Made by a program: the position numbers and the translations under genes. Of a DNA stretch of 48,266 bases, positions 1 through 8,411 are shown piece after piece. Where the stretch lies: the NCBI GenBank assembly GCA_903918645.1, contig CAIXFH010000029.1:1-48266 (forward strand). Reading direction: 5' to 3'. Position 1 is the first letter of the stretch, and each line of letters starts with the position of its first letter. The DNA comes from an uncultured Actinomycetes bacterium. Lineage in GTDB: Bacteria; Actinomycetota; Actinomycetes; S36-B12; CAIYMF01. Below the pieces are notes generated by a model. The model did not search any database. It had not been told where the DNA came from and saw only the letters and a program-made list of their open reading frames with translations.

Positions 1-843
1 GGCACCCGCGGCAAAATGCACAACCCCGTGACCGGATCCGGCGGAATGCTGGTGGGCACTGTCGAAGCGATGGGCCCTGATAGCCATCACCACGAGCTGT
101 CGGTCGGTGATCACATCACGAGCCTTGTGTCGCTCACCCTGACCCCTCTGCACATCAGCGACGGGTTGGCATCGTGGGACGGTCACAGCGAACAGGTGCC
201 CTGCGACGGTCATGCCATCCTGTTCGACCGCACGATCGTCGCGAAGGTCCCCGATGATCTCCCGGGAGCGTTGGCGATGGCCGTCATGGACGTGTGCGGC
301 GCCCCGGCACTGACCGCACGAGTGGTCGCCCGTTACGTGGCGGCAGGGCAACCGCCGCGGGTCGCGGTCATCGGTGGGGCAGGTAAGAGCGGGTCGTTGT
401 CGTTGGCGGCGGCGCGACGAGCGGGCGCTGCACAGACCCTCGGGATTGTTCCCATCGAGCGCGAGGCCATAGCGCTTCGCGACGCAGCTCTCTGCGACGT
501 CGTTGCGCTGGCCGATGCCCGCGACCCAGTTGCTCTCTCGGACACCATTAGCGCAGTGCTTGGGGGCCCAGCCGACATAGTTGTCGTGTGCGTTGATGTT
601 CCCGGCTGCGAGCACGGAGCAATCTTGGCGACCGGTGACGGTGGCACGATCATCTTCTTCTCGATGGCCACCTCATTCGCCACTGCCGCACTCGGCGCGG
701 AAGGCCTTGCGGCCGATGTCACGATGCTGATCGGCAATGGGTTCACGCCCGGCCATGCCGAGATGGCTTTCGATCTGCTCCGCACTGAGCCCGGCGTGGC
801 GGCGCTGTTCAACTCGCGCCTCGCCGCCGAGGGGCATCTGTGA
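1..843 (+). CDS. kdd: L-erythro-3,5-diaminohexanoate dehydrogenase, 5'-truncated by window edge
   Basis: This enzyme oxidises (3S,5S)-3,5-diaminohexanoate to 5-amino-3-oxohexanoate with NAD(P)+, the step after the aminomutase in lysine fermentation. The reading frame is open from base 1 (residues GTRGK before the first Met at 16), so the true start lies upstream and the visible part is 280 residues of a protein usually near 340-350. A Rossmann dinucleotide site (VIGGAGKSG) lies near residues 120-128, and the N-terminal segment RGKMHNPVTGSGGM resembles the family. The stop overlaps the next start as GTGA, which indicates translational coupling. The identification rests on this resemblance plus the downstream kamD, kamE and kal genes; a generic alcohol-dehydrogenase-like enzyme is the weaker alternative. 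Confidence 0.85.
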   Translation, partial: GTRGKMHNPVTGSGGMLVGTVEAMGPDSHHHELSVGDHITSLVSLTLTPLHISDGLASWDGHSEQVPCDGHAILFDRTIVAKVPDDLPGALAMAVMDVCGAPALTARVVARYVAAGQPPRVAVIGGAGKSGSLSLAAARRAGAAQTLGIVPIEREAIALRDAALCDVVALADARDPVALSDTISAVLGGPADIVVVCVDVPGCEHGAILATGDGGTIIFFSMATSFATAALGAEGLAADVTMLIGNGFTPGHAEMAFDLLRTEPGVAALFNSRLAAEGHL

Positions 844-2426
844 CCGTCGATGCACCGAAGGTGCGGAGTACCGAGCCGGTACTCTGGCACGGCGGTCGAC
901 TCATCACCGATGGAGCTGTCACATCGTCGTCGATGGTTGTGGCTGACGGCGTCATCGTGTGGGTGGGGGAGGCCAGCCGCGCCCCGAGCACTCGGCTTGC
1001 TGTGGACGTGCGTGGTGCCTTGATCACCCCAGCTTTCGTTGATGGGCACATGCACGCTACCGACACCGGATTGGCGCTTGCTGGGCTTGACCTTTCTGGC
1101 TCGCGCTCGAAAGCCGATGTGCTAGAAGCTGTCTCGCGAATGTGTCGGCAGCTGCGAGGCCGAACAATTCTTGGTCACGGCTGGGACGAAAGCGCCTGGC
1201 CGATTCGCGAGTTGCCTACGGCCGCTGAACTTGATCGCGCGTCATATGGCTCCTTCGTCTACTTGTCACGCATCGACGTGCATTCGGCTCTTGTGTCCGG
1301 TGCGTTGATGTCATCTGTGCGATCACTAGCAGGTCAGGCGGGCTACGACTCCTCAGGTTGGCTCAGCCGCGAGGCCCACCAAGCGATCCGCAATGCTGCG
1401 CTCGAGTCGATCACGCCTGGGCAACGGGTCGATGCGCAACGGTTAGCACTGCAGACCGTTGCGAGCCTGGGAATCGGCGCGGTGCACGAGATGGGCGGGC
1501 CAGACATTGGCGGCGCCGACGACGCCACCGCTCTCGTGGCGCTAGCGAATTCGGCGCAATGGCCAGACGTTGTTGTGTATTGGGGTCAGTTGGCAGCCGA
1601 CGGCGGAATCGAGGCAATGCGTGATATCGGTGGGTACGGCGCCGGTGGCGACCTGTTCATCGACGGCGCGATCGGTTCGCGCACAGCGTGTTTGCGCTCG
1701 CCCTACTCTGACTTCGCTGACACCCACGGCGCTCTCTACTTTGATTCAGCGGCGGTTCAAGATCACGTCGCTCAGTGCACGCTGGCCGGAATCCAGGCTG
1801 GTTTCCACGTGATTGGCGACGCAGCGATGGACACCATCATTTCTGGCATGCGGGCCGCCGCCAGCGATGTCGGCCATGATGCTTTACGCACTCGGCACCA
1901 CCGCCTCGAGCATGCCGAGATGCTCGACACGCAGCAGATCAGTGCCCTCGCCGATCTTGGTGTGATTGCGTCCGTACAGCCGGCCTTCGACGCCTCCTGG
2001 GGTGGGGACGACGGGATGTATTGCGATCGGCTAGGGCCAGATCGTGGGGTCCGCCTCAATCCTTTCGCGGACATGCTTGCGGCTGGGATCCCACTGGTGT
2101 TCGGCTCCGATTCCCCAGTCACGGCCGTCGATCCCTGGGGCGCGGTTCGGGCCGCGGTGCAGCACAGAACGATTGGCCAGCGAGTCGGAATTGCCGCAGC
2201 CTTCAGCGCGCATACTCTCGCCGGCCACCAGTCGGTCGGCTCATCGGCCGGAGCCCTGTTAGCCGGATCCGCCGCCACTTTTGCTGTGTGGGCGGCAGAC
2301 TTCCCCCGAGATGCGCACGGTTGGCCAGATCTGTCGGCCACAACCACATCTCCTGATTGCCTACGTACGGTCGTTCGAGGAACAACGGTGCACGACAACG
2401 GTGTACTCGAGGAGGTGGCGGCGTGA
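840..2426 (+). CDS. YtcJ-like metal-dependent amidohydrolase inside the lysine operon
   Basis: A 528-residue amidohydrolase of the Amidohydro_3/YtcJ type, cytoplasmic, presumably hydrolysing an amide, lactam or similar C–N bond; the substrate is unknown. Visible features are a short N-terminal beta domain, the metal-binding HxH pair at His70 and His72 (VDGHMHA), later His323 (GFHVIGD) and His358 (RLEHAE), and Asp424 in FGSDSP, which fits the expected metal-site set. The GTG start at 840 overlaps the kdd stop, and its own stop overlaps the kamD start, both as GTGA, so it is translated as part of the lysine operon. Such an enzyme is not a step of the classical pathway. It could be a side-product hydrolase, an N-acyl-lysine deacylase or a lactamase, but nothing in the sequence decides this. 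Confidence 0.85.
   Translation: MTVDAPKVRSTEPVLWHGGRLITDGAVTSSSMVVADGVIVWVGEASRAPSTRLAVDVRGALITPAFVDGHMHATDTGLALAGLDLSGSRSKADVLEAVSRMCRQLRGRTILGHGWDESAWPIRELPTAAELDRASYGSFVYLSRIDVHSALVSGALMSSVRSLAGQAGYDSSGWLSREAHQAIRNAALESITPGQRVDAQRLALQTVASLGIGAVHEMGGPDIGGADDATALVALANSAQWPDVVVYWGQLAADGGIEAMRDIGGYGAGGDLFIDGAIGSRTACLRSPYSDFADTHGALYFDSAAVQDHVAQCTLAGIQAGFHVIGDAAMDTIISGMRAAASDVGHDALRTRHHRLEHAEMLDTQQISALADLGVIASVQPAFDASWGGDDGMYCDRLGPDRGVRLNPFADMLAAGIPLVFGSDSPVTAVDPWGAVRAAVQHRTIGQRVGIAAAFSAHTLAGHQSVGSSAGALLAGSAATFAVWAADFPRDAHGWPDLSATTTSPDCLRTVVRGTTVHDNGVLEEVAA
2411..2419 (+). promoter_or_regulatory. Strong Shine-Dalgarno that fixes the kamD start
   Basis: GGAGGTGG lies 3-5 bases before the GTG at 2423, inside the end of the amidohydrolase gene. 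An ATG exists 66 bases further upstream in frame, but it lies deep in the preceding gene and has no comparable ribosome-binding site. The GTG also gives the normal 4-base overlap. Confidence 0.65.
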
Positions 2427-4015
2427 GCCGCACAGGAACCGGTTCGACCAACGACCCAAGGCGCCTACTCGCCCTTGATCCAGCGCAGATTCGCAAGGCA
2501 CGGGCGTTGGCGCGTAAGGCGGGCGGCCCCGTGGTGAAGATCGCGAAACGACACACCACGGTGTCGGTCGAACGCGCAGTGCTCCGTCTCGCGGGCCTCG
2601 AGGGTGCAGACGTCGAGGGCATCCCATGGGTGAGTCGACTCGCCGATGTCGTCCGTGAACAAGTGGGTCTCGAGCACGGCGTGTCGCTACCGGTGTGGGA
2701 CGCACTGCTGCGAACAGAAGATGACCTGCTGACGTTGGCGCAGAAGGCGGCTGCTGGTTCGGTGCAGTTCCGAATTCCGAGTGGCAAGGATTCGATTCGC
2801 GCAGCGAAAGCGGCTAGAAGTGCTGTCTCTGTTGGCATCCGGCGAATCGACACCAACAGAAGGCAACGCGATCGGATGATTGCGAAGTTCGGCAATCCGC
2901 CAGCACCGTGGATCTACCTCATCGTGGCAACCGGCGACATCTACGAGGACATCCCGCAGGCGCAGGCCGCCGCTCGTGAAGGCGCCGACGTCATCGCAGT
3001 AATCCGGTCCACTGGTCAATCGCTGCTTGACTACGTGCCAGAAGGTGCGACCCGCGAAGGCTATGCGGGCACCTACGCGACACAAGAGAACTTTCGATTG
3101 ATGCGCGCCGCGTTGGACGAAACTAGCGCAGAACTCGGTCGCTACGTACGGCTCACTAACTATGCGTCGGGCCTATGTATGCCTGAGATTGCGGCACTGG
3201 CTGGGCTTGAACGCCTTGACATGATGCTCAACGACTCGATGTACGGAATCCTGTTTCGCGACATCAATCCGATCCGCACTTTCGTCGATCAGCGTTTCAG
3301 TCGTCAGATCCATGCACGCGCGGGAATCATCATCAACACTGGCGAGGACAACTATCTGACCACCGCGGACGCTGTCGAGGCCGCGCACACGGTCACCGTG
3401 AGCCAATTGCTCAACGAGTTCTTCGCCAAGGAAGCCGGGCTCGAGGACTGGCAACTCGGGCTTGGCCACGCATTTGAGATCAACCCAACGGTGCCAGATT
3501 CATTCCGGCTCGAACTCGCGCACGCATTGCTAGCCCGCACCCTGTTTCCAGATGCGCCACTGAAGTGGATGCCGCCGACCAAGCACATGACCGGCGATAT
3601 CTTCAACGGCTTCCTCCACGACGGCTTCTTCAATCTCGCCGGAATCCTTACCGGCCAAGGGATCTTACTTGTGGGCATGATGACCGAGGCTGTGGTCACA
3701 CCGTGGCTGTCCGATCGCGACCTTGCACTGCAGAACGTTCGGTACGTCTTTAATACTGCCGGAAATCTGCGCGAGGACTTCCGGCCGCCACCCGACGGGT
3801 TCATCGCCAGTCGCGCCAAGGAGGTCCTTGGTGAGGCAGTTGACTTACTCGAAGCAATCGTCGACGACACGCTCCTTGACGCAATCGGTGATGGCACGTT
3901 TGGCTTGATGAAGCGTCCCGCTAACGCAGGGCGCGGGCTGGAGGGTGTCGTTGTGAAGGATCGCGATTACCTCAACCCCGCCACCGACATGCTGGATGAG
4001 GGGGCGACAAGATGA
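2423..4015 (+). CDS. kamD: Lysine 5,6-aminomutase alpha subunit
   Basis: The alpha chain of adenosylcobalamin- and PLP-dependent lysine 5,6-aminomutase, which with KamE moves the terminal amino group of D-lysine or L-beta-lysine to the neighbouring carbon. The 530-residue length is close to clostridial KamD (about 520). Family segments are easily seen: GTYATQENFRLMRAALDE, NYASGLCMPEIAAL, LNDSMYGILFRDIN, INTGEDNYLTTADAVEAAHT, LGLGHAFEINP, PPTKHMTGDIFNG and a C-terminal GLMKRPANAGRGLEG. Separate alpha and beta genes argue against D-ornithine 4,5-aminomutase, whose large subunit is one long fused chain. The GTG start at 2423 has a strong Shine-Dalgarno, and the stop overlaps kamE as ATGA. Activity would need a B12 supply and probably reactivation factors not seen here. 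Confidence 0.95.
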   Translation: MSRTGTGSTNDPRRLLALDPAQIRKARALARKAGGPVVKIAKRHTTVSVERAVLRLAGLEGADVEGIPWVSRLADVVREQVGLEHGVSLPVWDALLRTEDDLLTLAQKAAAGSVQFRIPSGKDSIRAAKAARSAVSVGIRRIDTNRRQRDRMIAKFGNPPAPWIYLIVATGDIYEDIPQAQAAAREGADVIAVIRSTGQSLLDYVPEGATREGYAGTYATQENFRLMRAALDETSAELGRYVRLTNYASGLCMPEIAALAGLERLDMMLNDSMYGILFRDINPIRTFVDQRFSRQIHARAGIIINTGEDNYLTTADAVEAAHTVTVSQLLNEFFAKEAGLEDWQLGLGHAFEINPTVPDSFRLELAHALLARTLFPDAPLKWMPPTKHMTGDIFNGFLHDGFFNLAGILTGQGILLVGMMTEAVVTPWLSDRDLALQNVRYVFNTAGNLREDFRPPPDGFIASRAKEVLGEAVDLLEAIVDDTLLDAIGDGTFGLMKRPANAGRGLEGVVVKDRDYLNPATDMLDEGATR

Positions 4016-4779
4016 GCGAAAAGACGAGCAAGAAGACATCGATCGTGCGCCCTTACGGTGACACCACCGGCGATGGCATGGTGCAGGTGTCGTTCACCTT
4101 GCCGGTGAAGCATGACAAGCGCGCCGAAGGCGCCGCATTACAGCTCGCGAAGAAGATGGGCCTTGACCCGGCGATGGTTGTGCATGCCAAGCCCATGGGC
4201 CCTGACTTCACCTTCTTCATCGTCTACGGATCTGTCCATCATCTGGTCGATCTGAGGGAAGTTGTGGTGATCGAGCGCGACTATCCGTTGCTCTCGCCCA
4301 AGGAGGTGAACACGGCAGTGAAGAAGGGCCTCCACCGTCCGTTGGTCATCGTTGGAGCATGTATCGGTACGGATGCGCACACAGTAGGTATCGACGCGAT
4401 CCTCAACATCAAGGGATTCGCGGGGGAGAAGGGGCTCGAGTACTACACGGAACTCAAGGTCGTGAATCTCGGCGCGCAAGTTGCCGTGCCCGACCTTGTC
4501 GAACAGGCCCGCATTCACCAAGCCGACGCGGTGCTCGTGTCGCAGGTGGTCACCCAACGTGATGCCCATTTGCATAACACGCGCGAAATGAGTGCTGCCT
4601 TCCGAGAGGCTTTCCCTGCTAGCCGTCGGCCGCTCCTTGTCGTTGGCGGTCCTCGATTCGATGAGTCGATGAGCGCCGATCTTGGCGTTAACCGCATCTT
4701 CGGAAAAGGGACCACTCCTGGTGAAGTCGCGTCCTATCTCGTCAATGCATTGGTTCCCAACGGAGAGAAGTCCGCATGA
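4012..4779 (+). CDS. kamE: Lysine 5,6-aminomutase beta subunit (B12- and PLP-binding)
   Basis: The 255-residue beta chain carries the cobalamin-binding Rossmann domain and the lysine that forms the internal aldimine with PLP. The B12 motif DAHTVG gives Asp121, His123 (the cobalt ligand) and Gly126. Lys134 lies eleven residues after that His, the spacing known for the clostridial enzyme (His133 and Lys144). The N-terminal part ([19 protein letters not shown]) is the dimerisation domain typical of KamE. The start overlaps the kamD stop as ATGA and the stop overlaps kal as ATGA, fitting equimolar synthesis of both subunits. All expected cofactor residues are present, so the enzyme should be functional. 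Confidence 0.95.
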   Translation: MSEKTSKKTSIVRPYGDTTGDGMVQVSFTLPVKHDKRAEGAALQLAKKMGLDPAMVVHAKPMGPDFTFFIVYGSVHHLVDLREVVVIERDYPLLSPKEVNTAVKKGLHRPLVIVGACIGTDAHTVGIDAILNIKGFAGEKGLEYYTELKVVNLGAQVAVPDLVEQARIHQADAVLVSQVVTQRDAHLHNTREMSAAFREAFPASRRPLLVVGGPRFDESMSADLGVNRIFGKGTTPGEVASYLVNALVPNGEKSA

Positions 4780-5180
4780 GCATCTACGACGCAGAATCTG
4801 ATCCGCGACATGGAATGTCGGTAACTCATCGCCGTTATGTGCCGCATTCACACGCGCACTATGGCGGCAGCCTGGTTGACGGTGCGTACATGCTGGCCAT
4901 GTTCGGTGACGTTGCGACAGAGCTGCTGATTCGTACCGACGGCGACGAGGGACTCTTCGCTGGCTATGACCAGGTGTCGTTCCTCCAACCGGTTATCGCT
5001 GGAGACGTCCTAGAGGCCACCGCAACGATCACCCGTGTTGGTCGACGATCGCGTGGAATCGAGTTCGAAGCACGCGTCGTCTGCCGAGCTACACCTGAGG
5101 TGTCGCCTTCTGCAGCAATCGTTCTCGCTGAACCGATCGTCGTTACTACAGCCAGCGGAACCTGCGTCGTACCTGCCTGA
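4776..5180 (+). CDS. kal: 3-aminobutyryl-CoA ammonia-lyase
   Basis: A 134-residue hotdog-fold protein that in lysine fermentation removes ammonia from (S)-3-aminobutyryl-CoA to give crotonyl-CoA. The segments [21 protein letters not shown] and [20 protein letters not shown] are typical of the family, and the length fits known Kal proteins (about 130). It is the last gene of the operon: its ATG overlaps the kamE stop, and lnt follows after 71 bases with its own promoter-like hexamer. The enzyme that makes its substrate (Kce, the 3-keto-5-aminohexanoate cleavage enzyme) is not in the window and may lie upstream of kdd. Judged alone it would be only a MaoC/hotdog protein; the context makes Kal likely. 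Confidence 0.88.
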   Translation: MSIYDAESDPRHGMSVTHRRYVPHSHAHYGGSLVDGAYMLAMFGDVATELLIRTDGDEGLFAGYDQVSFLQPVIAGDVLEATATITRVGRRSRGIEFEARVVCRATPEVSPSAAIVLAEPIVVTTASGTCVVPA

Positions 5181-5238
5181 GCCACTGGCGCACTCGCTCC
5201 CGCTCGATGCGGCGGAGTGTGGTGAGCCGGGCATCACG

Positions 5239-5244
5239 TAGCCT
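5239..5244 (+). promoter_or_regulatory. -10-like TAGCCT before lnt (leaderless)
   Basis: TAGCCT ends 7 bases before the ATG at 5252, so transcription would begin at or near the start codon. This favours 5252 over the in-frame ATG at 5207. Confidence 0.5.
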
Positions 5245-5251
5245 GAGCAAT

Positions 5252-6919
5252 ATGTCCAGGATCGCCCCGCGCAGTGCACGAGCGCTCTGGCCCACCTCGG
5301 CCAATGCGCCGATGCTCGGGCGAGTGCTCGGCTCAGCTGCGGGCGGTGCTCTGCTTGCTGCGGCCTTCCCACCGCACGACATCGTCTGGCTTGCGCCACC
5401 TGCGCTTGCCCTGCTCACCTTGAGTTGGCGTGGGGTACGTACCTGGCCGGGATTCTGGTTGGGTCTACTCACTGGCTTCGCCTTTTTGCTTCCGCACATT
5501 TTGTGGATGAGGGTCATCGGTGATGATGCCTGGATCCTGCTCAGCGGTCTTTTCGCACCAGCATTCGCGCTCATCGGGGCAGGCGTCGCGTGGACCTCTC
5601 GGCTGAAGTACTGGGTCTTGGCGGTGCCACTGCTCTGGGTCACGTCGGAGGCAATCCGCGATCGTGAGCCCTTTGGCGGCTTCCCCTGGGGCCGGTTGGC
5701 GTTTAGCCAGACCAACACCTCGCTTACGCCTTACGCGGCCATAGCGGGCGCCCCTGGGGTCACGTTCGCCCTTGCAGCGATGGGTTCACTGCTTGCTTTC
5801 GTCGTGGTGAGTCTGCGTCGACCGCGCGCAGTGGTGGCGGCATTGATCGGGATAGCCATCATTGGTAGCGCGGGCGGTCTTGTGCCACTGCCTACGCAAG
5901 GTCAGGTGGATCTAGGAGCACACGGCGGCCCAGCCACAGTGGTGGCTGCGGTGGTCCAGGGGAACGTTCCCGCGGCAGGGCTCGATGCCTTCGGCGAACG
6001 TGCGGCGGTACTTCTCAATCACGTGCATGAGACCGAGAAGTTGGCGGCCGACGTCGCGGCGGGAATCGCCCGTCAACCTGATTTGGTGATCTGGCCCGAG
6101 AACTCCACTGACATCGACCCGCTCTTGGACGCAGCGGCAGCAAGCCAAATTCAGCACGCGGCGGACGCCATCAACGTGCCGATTCTTGTCGGGGCCGTGG
6201 TCAATGTTCCTAGTGATCCCTCGCACATCTGGAACACTGGAATCGTCTGGCTACCAACGTCTTCGGGCACACCTGGGCCGTCGACGAACTACGTCAAGCA
6301 GCACCCGGTGCCCTTCGGCGAGTGGATTCCGGCTCGTGCGGTGCTGTCCGCCTTGATCCCGCGATTTGGTCGAATTCCGCGCGATTTCGCGGCAGGGCCG
6401 TCAACCGGTGTGCTTCAGGTTGGGCCAGCGCGACTAGGAGATCTGATTTGTTTCGAGGTCGCGTACGACAGCCTTGCCACTGCTGCTGTACGCGGTGACG
6501 GTGTACCAGGTGCGCTTGCCGGCCTAGGTGCCCGAATCATCACAGTGCAGACCAACAACGCAACGTATGGTCACACCGGTCAACCCGAGCAACAGCTTGC
6601 GATGTCACGGTTGCGCGCGGTCGAGCATGGACGCGCGGTACTCATCGCGGCTACTAGCGGTATCAGCGCCATCATCGCCCCCGACGGTTCGATGGTGGGC
6701 TTGCTCGGGGAGTACACCGCTGGCTACCTCGTCGAGAGCGTCCCATTGCGCGACGAATTGACGATCTCCGACCGGCTCGGTGCCGTGCCGGAACTCGTAG
6801 CCGTGCTGGCATCGATTGCGCTCCTCTTCCTGGCCTATCGCGGACGCAGACGCGACGAGCACGTAGGCTCAGCAACAGATGATGGCCTGGCAATATCAAC
6901 TGGGGAGGCAGCGCTGTGA
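5252..6919 (+). CDS. lnt: Apolipoprotein N-acyltransferase
   Basis: A membrane enzyme that adds the third acyl chain to the N-terminal cysteine of lipoproteins. The 555-residue protein has several N-terminal membrane segments, a large extracytoplasmic nitrilase-type domain and a last membrane segment near the C terminus. The catalytic triad is visible: Glu283 in IWPENS, Lys349 in YVKQHPVPFGEW and Cys400 in LICFEVAY. The start at 5252 is chosen for the TAGCCT hexamer seven bases upstream; an in-frame ATG at 5207 would add 15 arginine- and serine-rich residues. The stop overlaps ppm1 as GTGA. In mycobacteria Lnt and Ppm1 domains occur in one protein (Rv2051c); here they are separate but coupled genes, as in Streptomyces. 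Confidence 0.93.
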   Translation: MSRIAPRSARALWPTSANAPMLGRVLGSAAGGALLAAAFPPHDIVWLAPPALALLTLSWRGVRTWPGFWLGLLTGFAFLLPHILWMRVIGDDAWILLSGLFAPAFALIGAGVAWTSRLKYWVLAVPLLWVTSEAIRDREPFGGFPWGRLAFSQTNTSLTPYAAIAGAPGVTFALAAMGSLLAFVVVSLRRPRAVVAALIGIAIIGSAGGLVPLPTQGQVDLGAHGGPATVVAAVVQGNVPAAGLDAFGERAAVLLNHVHETEKLAADVAAGIARQPDLVIWPENSTDIDPLLDAAAASQIQHAADAINVPILVGAVVNVPSDPSHIWNTGIVWLPTSSGTPGPSTNYVKQHPVPFGEWIPARAVLSALIPRFGRIPRDFAAGPSTGVLQVGPARLGDLICFEVAYDSLATAAVRGDGVPGALAGLGARIITVQTNNATYGHTGQPEQQLAMSRLRAVEHGRAVLIAATSGISAIIAPDGSMVGLLGEYTAGYLVESVPLRDELTISDRLGAVPELVAVLASIALLFLAYRGRRRDEHVGSATDDGLAISTGEAAL

Positions 6920-7701
6920 GCACGGAATCGTTTGCCGAGTTGGGTCAGATCCTGGTGATCATCCCAACTTACAACGAGCGGGAAAACGTAGAACTCATCG
7001 TCGCTCGCACACGCAAAGCTGTTCCTGAAGCGCACATCCTGATCGCCGACGACAACAGCCCCGATGGCACAGGCGCGATTGCCGACGACCTTGCAGCCGT
7101 CGATGACCACGTGCAGGTCATGCATCGCAGAGGCAAAGAGGGTCTGGGCGCCGCATACCTGGCGGGTTTTGAGTGGGCGCTAACCAATGCGTATGACGTC
7201 GTTGTCGAAATGGACGCGGATGGGAGCCACCAACCCGAGCAGTTGCCGCTGCTGCTCGCAGCGCTGCGTCACGCAGACCTTGTACTTGGTTCTCGCTGGG
7301 TGACTGGCGGTTCAGTGGTCAACTGGCCCAAGCATCGCGAGGTGCTGTCCCGCGGAGGCAATCTCTACACGCGAGTAATGCTCGGCGTACCGTTGCACGA
7401 TGCCACGGGTGGATTCCGCGCCTTTCGCGCGCATGCCTTGCGCTCACTGGATCTCACCGGCGTTGAGAGTAAGGGCTACTGCTTCCAAGTGGACCTCGCC
7501 TGGCGGGCCGTTCGCGCCGGCCTGACGGTTGCGGAGGTGCCGATCGAATTCATCGAGCGAGAACTTGGCGTGTCGAAGATGAATCAGAAGATCGTTGTAG
7601 AGGCACTGTGGCGGGTAACGGTCTGGGGCGCAACCGATCGTACGAACAAGGCTCGAGCCCTGCTCGCGGGTGTTGGGAGCCCCGACCGCGGTGGTTGGTA
7701 G
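6916..7701 (+). CDS. ppm1: Polyprenol monophosphomannose synthase (GT2)
   Basis: A 261-residue family-2 glycosyltransferase that transfers mannose from GDP-mannose to polyprenyl phosphate, giving the mannose donor for lipoglycans and protein O-mannosylation. It begins with the GT-A motif VIIPTYNERENVELIV and has the metal-binding DxD in VEMDADGSHQPEQLP (near residue 98). The segments DATGGFRAFR and GYCFQVDLAWRA are typical of dolichol-phosphate mannose synthases. No C-terminal membrane domain is present, as for actinobacterial Ppm1, which relies on a neighbouring membrane protein. The GTG start overlaps the lnt stop by four bases, and fxsA follows after three bases, so lnt–ppm1–fxsA is one operon. 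Confidence 0.92.
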   Translation: MSTESFAELGQILVIIPTYNERENVELIVARTRKAVPEAHILIADDNSPDGTGAIADDLAAVDDHVQVMHRRGKEGLGAAYLAGFEWALTNAYDVVVEMDADGSHQPEQLPLLLAALRHADLVLGSRWVTGGSVVNWPKHREVLSRGGNLYTRVMLGVPLHDATGGFRAFRAHALRSLDLTGVESKGYCFQVDLAWRAVRAGLTVAEVPIEFIERELGVSKMNQKIVVEALWRVTVWGATDRTNKARALLAGVGSPDRGGW

Positions 7702-7704
7702 AGC

Positions 7705-8280
7705 ATGAATCCCCTCGTGATCTTGGCCGTTGTGGGCTATCTGGCGCTCGAATGGTTTGCCGCAGTCTGGTTGGCAGCGCTGATCGGTTGGGGCGGGGTC
7801 ATCGTCGTGCTTCTCGCCCTCGTATTGGTCGGTGCTGCGGTGATGCGCCGTGCCGGTTTCGCAGCGGCGCGAACCTTGCGACCCACCACAGTCGATGGGT
7901 TGTCGGTGGCCGAGACAGTTTCGGCAGAGCGCGCACAACACATGGCCGGCCAGGTAGGTGATGCCGGGATCGTGTTCGTCGCCGGACTGCTCATTGCAGT
8001 GCCCGGATTAGTCTCCAGCGCCCTCGGACTCATCGCGCTCATCCCCGGCGTCCGTGCGGTGGTGCGCTCAGCCGTGGCGAGCCGGGCACTTCGGCGGATG
8101 CGCGACTTGGGGGTCGACCCGCGCACCGGGCGGCCGGGCACAAACTACGGGGGATCCGGCGGCGGGGGAGTGGTACCCGGTGAAGTGATCCGAGATGACC
8201 AGCCGGGCCCAAATTCGGGGCCAGCTCACCAAGGGCCCGACGGGCACATCATCGAAGGCCGCGTGATCGATCCGGAGTGA
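7705..8280 (+). CDS. fxsA: FxsA family membrane protein
   Basis: A 191-residue inner-membrane protein of the FxsA family, first noted for relieving phage T7 exclusion in E. coli; its normal role is not known. Two membrane segments fill residues 5-50 (VILAVVGYLALEWFAAVWLA and IVVLLALVLVGAAV), and a third hydrophobic stretch follows near residues 90-115 (IVFVAGLLIAVPGLVSSALG), the conserved core. The tail after residue 150 is a low-complexity Gly/Pro/Asp-rich cytoplasmic extension (GGSGGGGVVPGEVI) ending in EGRVIDPE, a layout common in actinobacterial members. It follows ppm1 by three bases and ends in a hairpin shared with convergent rbpA. Confidence 0.88.
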   Translation: MNPLVILAVVGYLALEWFAAVWLAALIGWGGVIVVLLALVLVGAAVMRRAGFAAARTLRPTTVDGLSVAETVSAERAQHMAGQVGDAGIVFVAGLLIAVPGLVSSALGLIALIPGVRAVVRSAVASRALRRMRDLGVDPRTGRPGTNYGGSGGGGVVPGEVIRDDQPGPNSGPAHQGPDGHIIEGRVIDPE

Positions 8281-8345
8281 TGTGCGCGCTGCTAGCGCCG
8301 GTCACTGTGTGCATTGGTGCGCAGTTGCTATCCCTTACACGCCAA

Positions 8346-8375
8346 CGCGAGCCCGACGTTGGAATCGGGCTCGCG
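8346..8375. terminator. Bidirectional hairpin between fxsA and rbpA
   Basis: Arms CGCGAGCCCGA (8346-8356) and TCGGGCTCGCG (8365-8375) pair perfectly over 11 bp around an 8-base loop. There is no T tract, as is usual for actinobacterial terminators. The position between two converging genes suits termination from both sides. Confidence 0.75.
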
Positions 8376-8411
8376 CATGGGGTGGGGTGTATCTGAGTGG
8401 TGAAGCTCTAA

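Noticed and set aside
333-1055. Long open frame on the minus strand opposite kdd and the amidohydrolase
   Set aside because: Its translation is low-complexity (Ser/Arg/Ala/His-rich) with no recognisable fold, and both sense genes are firmly identified.
2357-2422. Upstream ATG extension of kamD
   Set aside because: It would overlap the amidohydrolase by 70 bases and adds basic residues not expected in KamD; the GTG at 2423 has a strong ribosome-binding site and a 4-base overlap.
2423-4779. D-ornithine 4,5-aminomutase (OraS/OraE) as an alternative to KamDE
   Set aside because: The subunit sizes (530 and 255) and the kdd and kal neighbours fit lysine 5,6-aminomutase; OraE is a single long chain.
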